From positions 1 through 29,967 of the forward strand of contig JBOHVS010000286.1 of NCBI GenBank assembly GCA_050735975.1: a stretch of DNA of 29,967 nt, given 5' to 3'. Below the pieces are notes generated by a model. The model made no database searches. It worked only from the letters and a program-made list of their open reading frames with translations, and was not told where the DNA came from. The translations under genes were made by a program, and so were the position numbers. This DNA is from DATMBL01 sp050735975 (lineage in GTDB: Bacteria; Desulfobacterota; Binatia; UBA9968). Shown here piece after piece: positions 23,198 to 29,967 of this stretch. How positions within the stretch are numbered: the stretch's first letter is position 1; every line of letters starts with the position of its first letter.

Positions 23198-24454
23198 TTA
23201 ACAACAGGGGAGTGGATTCTCGATCAAATTGTAAACGTGGTCGAACGTGACCTCGTTGATCCTGGCCAGGATCTTGAAAACGCGAGGCGGTTCGCTTGTT
23301 AGAAAGACCATAATGGCGGTTTCCACCGGCGGGCAGCCCGGCTTTACGCAGGGGACCTCTTTGATCGAAATCGGCGCATCCGGCGGAAAAGTCAAGATCG
23401 TCTGAACCCAATAGCGGATCTGATCCAGGGTGAAAGGCGAGACGTCTTGTTTGCGGCCGAACGGGTCTATCTCAGTGGACGACCCGTTGCCGTCTTCCGT
23501 CGTGACGCAGCTCTTGAAGCCCTCCGTAATCTTATTCGCGTCTAAACTGCGGCCGATAAAAACGAGGCGATTGATTCGCTCCTCGTCGACCGCCCATGGA
23601 CGCCCCGGGCGGCCCTCAAACAACAGGTGGACGCCCTGAAAGACAAACTGATCCGGGTCGTTGCGCAGGTTAAGAATTCCCTTCATGCGCATGATGTTGG
23701 AACCGGACTCGGTCAGGAGATCCCGGAACCACTGACTGACTTTCAGGCCGTCCAAGTCTCCCGGCACCACGATAGAGACCGTGGAAATATCTTCGGTGTG
23801 GCTATGGTTATCGTCGTGGTTCTGTGCCTTAGTTTCAATGGCGATGCTCCGAAGGTCCAACACCTTGTCGATTTCCACGTCCGAGTTTCTTGTTTGATAG
23901 ATGCGGGCGGCGCCGTTGAGATTTCGAATTTTATACTCGAGCTCCTGTAAGTCCTCAGGATTTATGAGATCCAATTTGTTTAAAAGCACGAGGTCAGCGA
24001 AGGCGATCTGCTCGCGCGCCTCGGTCGAATGGTCGAGTTGCTGCCAGATGTGCTTCGAGTCGACAACGGTGATGACTCCGTTCAGTTGAAACTCGCTGCG
24101 AATGCGCTCGTCGATAAAGAAGGTCTGAACCACCGGCGCCGGGTCGGCGAGTCCGGTCGTTTCGATCATGAGGGTGTCGAACTTCAATCTGTGCTCGAGC
24201 AGCTGAAAGAGACTCCGTAGAAGATCACCGCGCACCGTGCAGCAAATACAGCCGTTGCTCATTTCCACAATTTCTTGTTCCGAGGAGATCAGCAGGTGGT
24301 GGTCGATGCCCACCTCGCCGAACTCGTTAACGATGACGGCCACTCGGCGGCCGTGGTCTGCCGTCAGGATACGATTCAGCAGTGTTGTTTTGCCGGCGCC
24401 CAAAAAACCGGTGAGGACGGTGACTGGAATTCTTCGATCATTTGGCTCGCTCAT
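23198..24454 (-). CDS. CobW/ZNG-family metal-handling GTPase with a cysteine-containing C-terminal extension
   Basis: A 418-residue G3E GTPase. Walker A is GFLGAGKTT (residues 16-24), the metal-binding CxCC is NGCICCTVR (C69, C71, C72), and the base-specificity motif is NKLD (159-162). A His-rich loop (NHDDNHSHTED, about 212-222) is typical of zinc or cobalt chaperones. A CobW_C domain ends near 305 (DEERINRLVFIGRSLD). Beyond it lies an extension of about 85 residues with C369, C374 (PCVKPGCPPVE) and a terminal CC (417-418), which I do not recognise. Start: ATG 24454; the longer frame upstream runs antisense through the SDR gene and is rejected. It is divergent from the SDR gene. The target metal is unknown. 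Confidence 0.85.
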   Translation of the reverse strand: MSEPNDRRIPVTVLTGFLGAGKTTLLNRILTADHGRRVAVIVNEFGEVGIDHHLLISSEQEIVEMSNGCICCTVRGDLLRSLFQLLEHRLKFDTLMIETTGLADPAPVVQTFFIDERIRSEFQLNGVITVVDSKHIWQQLDHSTEAREQIAFADLVLLNKLDLINPEDLQELEYKIRNLNGAARIYQTRNSDVEIDKVLDLRSIAIETKAQNHDDNHSHTEDISTVSIVVPGDLDGLKVSQWFRDLLTESGSNIMRMKGILNLRNDPDQFVFQGVHLLFEGRPGRPWAVDEERINRLVFIGRSLDANKITEGFKSCVTTEDGNGSSTEIDPFGRKQDVSPFTLDQIRYWVQTILTFPPDAPISIKEVPCVKPGCPPVETAIMVFLTSEPPRVFKILARINEVTFDHVYNLIENPLPCC

Positions 24455-24505
24455 GGAGTTTACCTGTCTCCGAAAATATCCTGTAAAATTAACAACGAGG
24501 CGGTG

Positions 24506-24534
24506 TTGAGTCAACCTCGATGCGATTGTATAAC
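24506..24534 (+). promoter_or_regulatory. Likely sigma70-type promoter of the SDR-O-methyltransferase-oxygenase genes, with palindrome on the -35 box
   Basis: TTGAGT (24506-24511) and TATAAC (24529-24534) are spaced by exactly 17 bases. The perfect palindrome GTTGA-G-TCAAC (24505-24515) covers the -35 box, a layout expected of a repressor operator. A GGAGAG ribosome-binding site and the SDR ATG follow 26 bases after the -10. The same palindrome could also control the divergent CobW-like gene. Confidence 0.5.
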
Positions 24535-24560
24535 TTGAACTTCCGAAGGAGAGAGGCGAT

Positions 24561-25310
24561 ATGAAACTTAACGGAAAGGTGGCGTTTATCACCGGTTTTG
24601 GTTCCGGCTTGGGCAAAGCCATTGCGGTTTTATTTGCCAAAGAGGGCTGCGTTGTGGCCGGAACGTCCAAAACGGAGGCAAAAGGCGTCGAGACCGTCGG
24701 CATCATCGAGAGGGGAGGCGGCAAGACGCTGTTTCGCCCCGGAGATGTTGCTGACTCGAAGCAGATGCGGGCCATTATCGAAGAGACGGTCAAACGGTTT
24801 GGTGGCCTGGATATCGTGGTGAATAGCGCCGGCGTCAGAATGAATGGCAGTATCACTGAGATAACGGAGAAGGATTGGGACCGCACTTTGGACGCCAATT
24901 TGAAAGGCGCTTTTGTCGTTTCTCGACTTGCGATTCCGGAAATGATCAAACGCGGGGGCGGAGTTATTCTGCATATCGCCGCTCGGTCGGGGATGCTCGG
25001 ACAGGCCGGCCGCGCCGCTTACTGCGCATCGAAAGGCGGCATGGTGCGGCTCACTGAAGCGATGGCGATGGACCATGCCAAAGACAGAATCAGAGTCAAC
25101 TGTATCTGTCCGGGACCGACGCGAACGCCGATGGTGGATACCTCAACTCCCGAGAAACTCGCGCGCTATAGCACCCGAGTTCCGCTCGGGCGCATCGGCG
25201 AGCCTGACGACGTCGCTTATGCGGCGCTCTATTTGGCGTCCGACGAAGCCTCCTTTGTCACAGGCGCCGTCCTGCCGGTGGACGGCGGCATGCGGTTTAC
25301 TGGGCCATGA
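24561..25310 (+). CDS. Short-chain dehydrogenase/reductase (SDR)
   Basis: A 249-residue classical SDR, an NAD(P)-dependent oxidoreductase. The cofactor motif TGFGSGLG spans residues 11-18, NSAG lies at 88-91, and the catalytic tetrad is N113 (LDANLKG), S143 (AARSG), Y154 and K158 (YCASK). The C-terminal PVDGGMRF is usual for the FabG-like group. Asp 37 is replaced by Ser/Lys (GTSKTEA), which suggests NADPH over NADH. A GGAGAG ribosome-binding site precedes the ATG. It starts a run of same-strand genes for an O-methyltransferase and a Rieske oxygenase, so a role in dihydrodiol or alcohol oxidation of an aromatic or terpenoid compound is possible. The substrate is unknown. Confidence 0.88.
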   Translation: MKLNGKVAFITGFGSGLGKAIAVLFAKEGCVVAGTSKTEAKGVETVGIIERGGGKTLFRPGDVADSKQMRAIIEETVKRFGGLDIVVNSAGVRMNGSITEITEKDWDRTLDANLKGAFVVSRLAIPEMIKRGGGVILHIAARSGMLGQAGRAAYCASKGGMVRLTEAMAMDHAKDRIRVNCICPGPTRTPMVDTSTPEKLARYSTRVPLGRIGEPDDVAYAALYLASDEASFVTGAVLPVDGGMRFTGP

Positions 25311-25502
25311 AAAAGGGCGCGTAACGGCGCTATGCGCCGATAACAAACTCGGGTTCAAGAGAATGTTGAAAGACTCTGTTTGCAGGCTGATCAAAAAGAC
25401 TCAGTTGGCTTATAGCGCATGGCTTATAGCGTATGGTTTCCAACTATATGCCATCAGCTATCCGCCATATGCGAGTTACACAGCCTGCCAAGGAATGGAG
25501 AC
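25311..25502. repeat. Spacer with 14-bp tandem repeat (GGCTTATAGCG(C/T)AT) and inverted partner
   Basis: Two 14-base units at 25407-25420 and 25421-25434 differ at one base. About 20 bases later (25446-25472) an approximate inverted copy of the ATGGC/ATAGC core appears, so the stretch could fold back. The first 90 bases after the SDR stop show nothing else. It resembles short dispersed intergenic repeats. No gene is seen. Confidence 0.5.
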
Positions 25503-26138
25503 ATGATTGAACTTAGGCCGATAGGCATCGAAAATTACGTGGAGCGGCATAGCAAGCCGATGTCCGCGGTTCATGAAAAACTGTGGTTAGAAACTTACCG
25601 CAAGACCAGCAGCCCGGAGAAAATGGTCGGACCGCTGGAAGCTCAGTTTCTCAAGATGCTGGTGCTTATGACAGGAGCGCGGCGGATCTTGGAAATCGGC
25701 ACGTTCACAGGCTACAGCGCTCTCGCCTTCGCGGAGGCTCTGCCGAGAGACGGAAGGGTTGTGACCTGCGAGATCAACGCGGAGATAGCCGCGATTGCGA
25801 AGCGCTATTTCCTGGAAAGCCCCCACGGCGGGAAGATCGAGGTAAAACAGGGTCCGGCGTTGACCTCTTTGAAGGTGATTTCAGGGCCGTTCGATCTATG
25901 CTTTATTGACGCCGATAAAGAGAACTACGGGCAATACTACGATCGCTGCATGGAGATGGTTCGATCCAAAGGGATAATCGTGATGGACAATATGCTAAGG
26001 GGCGGAAACATTCTGAAGCCGTCGGACTCCGAGACCGAAGCCATCGACGCGATCAATAAGCGTATTCGCAACGATGGGCGAGTAGAAAATGTGCTGCTGC
26101 CAGTGCGTGACGGGATCATGTTGATTATGAAGTTGTAA
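25503..26138 (+). CDS. Cation-dependent O-methyltransferase (caffeoyl-CoA OMT-like)
   Basis: A 211-residue SAM-dependent O-methyltransferase of the catechol/caffeoyl-CoA type (PF01596). The SAM-binding motif is LEIGTFTGYSALAFAEAL (residues 63-80), the metal-binding part is FIDADKENY (134-142), and MDN (161-163) supplies further ligands. KTSSPEKMVGPLEAQFLKML is the typical N-terminal substrate helix. The ATG at 25503 follows GGAG and AAGGA sites; a longer frame from 25419 runs through intergenic repeats and is rejected. It methylates a hydroxyl, probably of a catechol-like or CoA-bound aromatic, given the neighbouring Rieske oxygenase and SDR. It may be transcribed with them despite the 192-base gap upstream. 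Confidence 0.88.
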   Translation: MIELRPIGIENYVERHSKPMSAVHEKLWLETYRKTSSPEKMVGPLEAQFLKMLVLMTGARRILEIGTFTGYSALAFAEALPRDGRVVTCEINAEIAAIAKRYFLESPHGGKIEVKQGPALTSLKVISGPFDLCFIDADKENYGQYYDRCMEMVRSKGIIVMDNMLRGGNILKPSDSETEAIDAINKRIRNDGRVENVLLPVRDGIMLIMKL

Positions 26139-26181
26139 ACCGCGCCGCAGAAACTCGCGTCGGGGAAAGGTGTTTATCCGT

Positions 26182-27483
26182 ATGGACGTCAAATCTCTTG
26201 TTGATCCGGAAGGCGGTCTTATCAATCGTCGCATCTTTGCCGACCGAGAAATCTACGAGCTGGAGCGCGAGCGTCTCTTTGCGCGCTGCTGGCTCTATCT
26301 CGGCCATGAATCCGAGGTCTCCAACCCCGGCGATTTCGTCACGACGTACATGGGTGAAGAGCCGGTTATCGTGTGGCGCGATTCAAGCAGCCGTCTGCGC
26401 GCGTTTTTGAACCTCTGTCGGCATCGTGGCAATAGAGTTTGCCGCGCCGACCGAGGCAATGCGAAAGTCTTTACATGCTCTTACCATGGGTGGACCTACA
26501 GCAGTGAAGGTAAGCTTGCAATCGTGCCGATGGCGGAGGCCTTTCGCGACCTGGACCGCGACCAATGGGGTCTGATCCCCGTGGCCCGACTCGACACTTA
26601 CAAAGGGCTGATCTTTGCGACTTTCGACCCGAACGCTCCGAGCTTGCCGGACTACTTGGGCGACATGGCCTGGTACCTGGACATTCTCCTGGATCGGCGG
26701 GAAGGAGGAACGGAAGTGAGCGGCCCCCACCGCTGGTTGGTTGAAGCGAATTGGAAGACCGCGGCGGAGAACTTCGGCGGCGACGGATACCATATTGCGA
26801 GCACTCACGGCTCGGCGCGTGACCTCGGCGTGGATACGACGACAAGCCAGACAAGGAAATGGAACAAGGGCAGGCAGATCGCCTGTGGCAACGGACACGT
26901 TCTGGTGGCATGGATTACCCCTCCGGACGATGCCGGTCCTTGGTTTGCCCAACCTTCGGAAGAGCTGGTCCGATATATGAAAGAGCATGCGGAAGAGATC
27001 GAGCGCCGGTTGGGTCCTGTTCGCGCGCGGAGGGTCTCGCCTTCAGCGGGAACGGTTTTCCCCAATCTTTCAGTCCACTGGCTTACCCGTACGATTCGAG
27101 TTTGGCATCCCAGGGGCCCGGATAAGATGGAGATCTGGAGCTGGGCGGTTGTCGACCGGGCCGCGCCTCCTAACATCAAGAACGTAATGCGTTTCGTCTC
27201 GCAGTACCGTTTCAGCCCCAGCGGCGTTTTTGAGCAGGATGATATGGACAACTGGATTCAGGTAACCGGCGCTGCCCGAAGCGTCATTGGCAGGCGGTTT
27301 CCGGCCAACTACCAGATGAGCATGAGCGAAGAGACGAGCGAGGCTGATCTGCCCGGCCGGCTGGCGAGCCGGTGGAGCGACGCCAACCAGTTGAGTCTGT
27401 ACATGCACTGGGCGAAGGTTCTGGAGGCGACGAGCTGGAGCGAGATCATGAGCGGTCCGGCCGAGTGGGAGAAGCATGGATAG
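26182..27483 (+). CDS. Rieske ring-hydroxylating oxygenase, alpha (large) subunit
   Basis: A 433-residue catalytic subunit of a Rieske non-heme iron oxygenase, which hydroxylates aromatic rings using electrons from a ferredoxin or reductase. The [2Fe-2S] ligands are C79, H81 (CRHRGNRVC) and C99, H102 (CSYHGWTY). The mononuclear iron is held by H204 and H209 (GDGYHIASTH), with the third ligand an aspartate in FEQDDMDNW (353-356). The bridging D201 is present. It is of normal length for the benzoate/biphenyl/phenylpropionate group. I chose ATG 26182, which follows AAAGGTG; GTG 26170 would add four residues. The beta-subunit gene overlaps its end by 8 bases. No ferredoxin or reductase gene lies nearby, so electron partners must be encoded elsewhere. 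Confidence 0.92.
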   Translation: MDVKSLVDPEGGLINRRIFADREIYELERERLFARCWLYLGHESEVSNPGDFVTTYMGEEPVIVWRDSSSRLRAFLNLCRHRGNRVCRADRGNAKVFTCSYHGWTYSSEGKLAIVPMAEAFRDLDRDQWGLIPVARLDTYKGLIFATFDPNAPSLPDYLGDMAWYLDILLDRREGGTEVSGPHRWLVEANWKTAAENFGGDGYHIASTHGSARDLGVDTTTSQTRKWNKGRQIACGNGHVLVAWITPPDDAGPWFAQPSEELVRYMKEHAEEIERRLGPVRARRVSPSAGTVFPNLSVHWLTRTIRVWHPRGPDKMEIWSWAVVDRAAPPNIKNVMRFVSQYRFSPSGVFEQDDMDNWIQVTGAARSVIGRRFPANYQMSMSEETSEADLPGRLASRWSDANQLSLYMHWAKVLEATSWSEIMSGPAEWEKHG

Positions 27484-27985
27484 CGAGCTGCGTCACAAGC
27501 TTGAAGATTTCTTGTTCCTGGAAGCGGAGCTCTTGGATGAGCGCCGCTTTCGGGAATGGCTCGATCTCTTCACCGACGACCTGCATTACTGGATGCCCGT
27601 TCGCCACAACCCATTGACAAGGCCGGAAAGCGTGGCTGAAGAGTTAGCCAAGCCGGACGAGAGTTACTATTTCAACGACACCAAGGAAACCCTGCGTATA
27701 AGAGTCGAAAGGGTCTACTCAAAGACAGCCTGGGCCGAAATGCCGCCGTCGCGAACGCGCCGTCTCATTTCGAACATTCGGCTCAAAAGAGACGACGGCT
27801 GGGAGATGGAGATTCATTCGAATTTCATAGTCTATCGGACAAGAATGGAGCATGACGAAGATCTTTTTGTCGGCACGAGGAAGGATGGAGTCCGGCGGAT
27901 AAACGGCGGCTTCAAAATCGCCTGGCGAACGATCATTTTAGATCAGGCTGTCTTAGGAGCAAAAAATATAAGCGTCTTCCTGTAA
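27476..27985 (+). CDS. Ring-hydroxylating oxygenase, beta (small) subunit
   Basis: A 169-residue NTF2/SnoaL-fold subunit (PF00866) that supports the alpha-subunit trimer. EDFLFLEAELLDERRFREWLDLFTDDLHYWMPV is the family N-terminus, with RRLISNIRL and FVGTRKDGVRR in the expected places. The ATG at 27476 lies within the end of the alpha gene, so the two are co-translated. Presence of a beta subunit places the enzyme among alpha3beta3 oxygenases of the benzoate/biphenyl/naphthalene type, not among the alpha-only ones. No electron-transfer gene follows. Confidence 0.92.
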   Translation: MDSELRHKLEDFLFLEAELLDERRFREWLDLFTDDLHYWMPVRHNPLTRPESVAEELAKPDESYYFNDTKETLRIRVERVYSKTAWAEMPPSRTRRLISNIRLKRDDGWEMEIHSNFIVYRTRMEHDEDLFVGTRKDGVRRINGGFKIAWRTIILDQAVLGAKNISVFL

Positions 27986-28066
27986 GCAAGTGAAATGGGC
28001 TCGCTCCGCTTGACCCGGCGATTGGAAACTGAATCCTGTTGTGAACTGATTGGTGTATAACCTTAA

Positions 28067-28498
28067 CTACCGAATGATGTCTTGGCTGTCGTTCATGCGG
28101 ATGACGTTGGCGTATCGTTCCCCGCTGGAATTGCTGTCTAGCCGCACGAGAATCTGATCGCCGTAATTCAAGGAAGCGACGCGCAGCTCGCGGTCGCGGT
28201 TGAACACGGCTGTATTGTCGTCATATTTGATTCTGACCGTTTGGCCTTCGGTAGTCCGCAATTGAATTTCTCGACGGCTTTCGTCAATCCGTTGTACCGT
28301 CCCGACGATTTCATTACGCGGAAGGGTTGATTCTCGGATATCTCTGTCTCTATCAGTTCTTTCCCTGGCGACTCTGTCCCGCTCGCCACCGCGTCTCTTG
28401 AGATCATCACTAATGTCCTTCCTCGGAAGGACGGCGATGTTCTCGCATCCCCAGGCCATCATTATAAGAAGCGCCAGCGCGTAAACCATTTGTTTCAT
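28067..28498 (-). CDS. Small probable lipoprotein with OB-like C-terminal domain
   Basis: A 143-residue envelope protein. Residues 1-17 are hydrophobic (MVYALALLIMMAWG) and C18 is a candidate lipidation site; the lipobox AWGC is not perfect. Residues 30-62 are charged and rich in Arg and Asp, likely disordered. Residues 63-136 (IVGTVQRIDESRREIQLRTTEGQTVRIKYDDNTAVF) form a small beta-rich domain like DUF5666/OB-fold proteins. A GGAGG six bases upstream (28505-28509) fixes ATG 28498; a longer frame reaching 28732 would contain it and is rejected. The function is unknown. It is divergent from the dodecin gene. Confidence 0.75.
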   Translation of the reverse strand: MKQMVYALALLIMMAWGCENIAVLPRKDISDDLKRRGGERDRVARERTDRDRDIRESTLPRNEIVGTVQRIDESRREIQLRTTEGQTVRIKYDDNTAVFNRDRELRVASLNYGDQILVRLDSNSSGERYANVIRMNDSQDIIR

Positions 28499-28766
28499 AC
28501 AGAGCCTCCAATGAGGATTCCATGCAGTGATGAAAGCAAGTATGATGCCATGAAAAAACGCTAAGAAAAGGATTCTATGTCTCTCTGGCGAGACATTTTG
28601 TCGTCCTTTGTGTTTGTTTTGCGACTTACAGGCTCTGAGCCGAGGCTGCGGCCAGAAAGGTCCTGAAAAGATGAGCGGCGCGAAGCGACAGCGTAAAACC
28701 CGTCTTGAAAAGTGCTCAAGAGCGGTTAGCATGTTGTTATGAAGGTCCGCGACCGGGGGAGGGTTT

Positions 28767-28976
28767 ATGAGTGAGCATGTCTATAAACAGATTGAACTGA
28801 CAGGCTCTTCCAAGAGCAGCATGGAAGATGCGATTCAGGGCGCGATTGCCAAGGCTTCGAAGACTCTGCACAACTTGCATTGGTTCCAAGTCGTCGACAC
28901 CCGCGGCTACATCGAGAATGGAAAGGTGGATTACTGGCAAGTGACGCTCAAGCTCGGCTTCAGATTGGACGAATAG
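28767..28976 (+). CDS. Dodecin family flavin-binding protein
   Basis: A 69-residue dodecin. EHVYKQIELTGSSKSSMEDAIQGAIAKASKTL is the helical first half and LHWFQVVDTRGYIENGKVDYWQVTLKLGFRL the antiparallel sheet. W39 is the aromatic residue that stacks on flavin in the dodecameric shell. The protein stores riboflavin, FMN or FAD (or CoA in some bacteria) and buffers free flavin. The ATG has GGGAGGG just upstream. It has the normal length and stands alone, possibly relevant to the flavin-using UbiD enzyme elsewhere in the window, though that is only a suggestion. Confidence 0.93.
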   Translation: MSEHVYKQIELTGSSKSSMEDAIQGAIAKASKTLHNLHWFQVVDTRGYIENGKVDYWQVTLKLGFRLDE

Positions 28977-29238
28977 CCTGAGCTGGATTGCATCTCAACA
29001 GCTCCGAGAGCGCTAAAGACCTCTCACCGCGATCGCAGCTCTGACCTTGAGTAAGCGCGGTTTCCGGCGACAGTCGTAAATATAGGGAAAGGTCGCCCGC
29101 CCCTTCCCTGCGCATTTCATCAAAAAATTAACGGCGTCTCATTTCCGAAGATTTCAGGTTCGGGAGATTCGTTGAGCCAATCGTACCTTACTTGAGATAA
29201 CGATATCGGGGTATAGACTGATGGGTAGGAGGTTAATA
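28977..29238. other. Intergenic spacer upstream of the diiron oxygenase-like gene
   Basis: These 262 bases hold no gene that I can see. The last 60 bases are A+T-richer and offer several weak promoter-like hexamers (for example TTGAGC near 29173 and TATAGA near 29213), none with ideal spacing. The AGGAGG at 29227-29232 is the ribosome-binding site of the next gene. Confidence 0.4.
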
Positions 29239-29955
29239 ATGTTTCGAGAGAAGATCGATCTAAAAGATATCCAGAAAATGGACGAAGAGTATCGGGATCT
29301 TTTGGCGCGCGTATTAACTATCCAAGCGGACTGTGAAATCGGCGGGCCTCACCTGTATGTAAAGGATATTCTGCCTTCGGCTCCGAGCAGAGTTGACCAG
29401 CTGCTCGTGGCGCGCACGGCAGCGGAAGAAATGGATCATTTCCGTAAAATCGCCCGCGTGGCTGGCGACGCCGGAGTAGACGTCTCTTTCGTTCTCAGTT
29501 GGCCCAATCAGAAGCGTTATTTGGATGCGTTTCGGGGAAGTATCAAAACGTGGGAAGATTTCGCCGTTTTTGGATTTTTGATCGATCGCGTAGGCCGCTA
29601 TCAGTTGGAGGAGTTCTTCGGCTGCACTTACAGACCGTTGGAGCAGATCCTGCCTGTGATCATCAAAGAGGAGATCGGCCACATCGGCTACGGCGAGAGC
29701 AAGACCGCGGAGCTTGCGGCGGGGGGAGACGAATCAAAGGAGAAAGTGCAAAAGGCGCTAGGCTTTTGGTACGTGAAAGCCCTGGACATGTTCGGCCGCT
29801 CGGATTCTACGCGTGACCAACGCTACATATACTGGGGTCTGAAGCGTAGGACTAACGCTCAGGCCAGAGAAGAATTTATCGGAGAGGTGAATCCACTGAT
29901 CGAAAAGATCGGCTTAAAAATCCCCGATCCTCTCCAAGGGCGGGAGTTTCTTTAG
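29239..29955 (+). CDS. Stand-alone diiron oxygenase subunit of the PaaA/PaaC family (phenylacetyl-CoA epoxidase-like)
   Basis: A 238-residue ferritin-like protein of the PF05138 family. The two iron-binding helix motifs are complete: E33, then E64-x2-H67 (AAEEMDHF), E124 or E125 (YQLEEFFG), and E145-x2-H148 (KEEIGHIGYGE). It should therefore bind a diiron centre and could act as a catalytic PaaA-type subunit. PaaA is usually longer (about 300 residues), while structural PaaC has the right length but degenerate ligands, so this protein is intermediate. AGGAGG (29227-29232) fixes ATG 29239; the ATG at 29221 lies before it. None of paaB, paaC, paaD or paaE is in the window, which ends 12 bases after the stop. 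Confidence 0.8.
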   Translation: MFREKIDLKDIQKMDEEYRDLLARVLTIQADCEIGGPHLYVKDILPSAPSRVDQLLVARTAAEEMDHFRKIARVAGDAGVDVSFVLSWPNQKRYLDAFRGSIKTWEDFAVFGFLIDRVGRYQLEEFFGCTYRPLEQILPVIIKEEIGHIGYGESKTAELAAGGDESKEKVQKALGFWYVKALDMFGRSDSTRDQRYIYWGLKRRTNAQAREEFIGEVNPLIEKIGLKIPDPLQGREFL

Positions 29956-29967
29956 CCGACAGCAGGC

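Noticed and set aside
24455..24949. N-terminal extension of the CobW-like frame (165 codons) beyond ATG 24454
   Set aside because: It runs antisense through the SDR gene, has low-complexity Ser/Thr/Pro-rich composition and precedes the canonical CobW N-terminus; the SDR is clearly the real gene there.
25419..25502. 28-codon upstream extension of the O-methyltransferase
   Set aside because: It reads through the tandem repeats; ATG 25503 has a proper ribosome-binding site and begins the family domain.
26383..26988. 201-codon minus-strand frame opposite the Rieske alpha subunit
   Set aside because: It is antisense to the iron-ligand regions and has shadow-like composition rich in Arg, Val and Pro.
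28499..28732. 78-codon upstream extension of the small lipoprotein gene
   Set aside because: A GGAGG site six bases before ATG 28498 and a signal peptide directly after it fix the start; the extension has no family character.
1..29967. CRISPR arrays, tRNA or rRNA genes, integrase/att sites
   Set aside because: No regularly spaced direct repeats, no cloverleaf-like sequence, no rRNA-like segment and no integrase gene were found on reading the window.

Overview
The window looks like chromosomal DNA from an uncultured, moderately GC-rich Gram-negative bacterium. The inference rests on heptose/LPS genes (separate rfaE1 and rfaE2), a periplasmic nuclease-PDZ protein, a probable lipoprotein and a run of LPS-type glycosyltransferases. 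The mix of UbiD, Rieske oxygenase, PaaA-like and REP-associated transposase genes is typical of soil lineages such as deltaproteobacterial, Binatota or Rokubacteria-like groups. That placement is a guess; the window has no rRNA gene, and I recognised no tRNA.

Region 1 (1-12101) is a surface-glycan island. It holds four intact PAPS-type sulfotransferases (501-1478, 1450-2418, 3793-4740, 9167-10012), the tail of a fifth (1-201) and a decayed sixth (146-492). Interleaved are four GT-A (GT2-type) glycosyltransferases (2568-3500, 6280-7206, 7206-8111, 10208-11050), one GT-B (GT4-type) glycosyltransferase (10998-12101) and an A+T-rich CmoB-like methyltransferase (4899-5903). A complete REP-associated tyrosine transposase unit with 20-bp perfect terminal inverted repeats (8120-9139) sits in its middle. 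Together these genes suggest synthesis of a sulfated, possibly methylated, lipopolysaccharide or exopolysaccharide. Pseudogenes, tandem duplication, strand switches and structured spacers mark it as a fast-changing accessory region.

Region 2 (12454-23113) is a conserved housekeeping core. The tightly overlapping operon rfaE1-yicC-gmk-rel (12454-17172) converges on rfaE2-rpmB (17848-17181, minus strand). Then follow a UbiD-family decarboxylase, a secreted bifunctional nuclease-PDZ fusion on the minus strand, mutL and miaA. The split heptose genes lie either side of the YicC/guanylate/alarmone genes and link this core to the LPS genes upstream.

Region 3 (23198-29955) is metabolic. It contains a CobW/ZNG-type metal GTPase with an unusual cysteine-containing C-terminal extension. 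Divergent from it is a likely aromatic-compound operon: an SDR dehydrogenase, a cation-dependent O-methyltransferase and both subunits of a Rieske ring-hydroxylating oxygenase. A small lipoprotein with an OB-like C-terminal domain, a dodecin flavin-binding protein and a stand-alone PaaA/PaaC-type diiron oxygenase subunit complete the window. No electron-transfer partner for the Rieske oxygenase is present.
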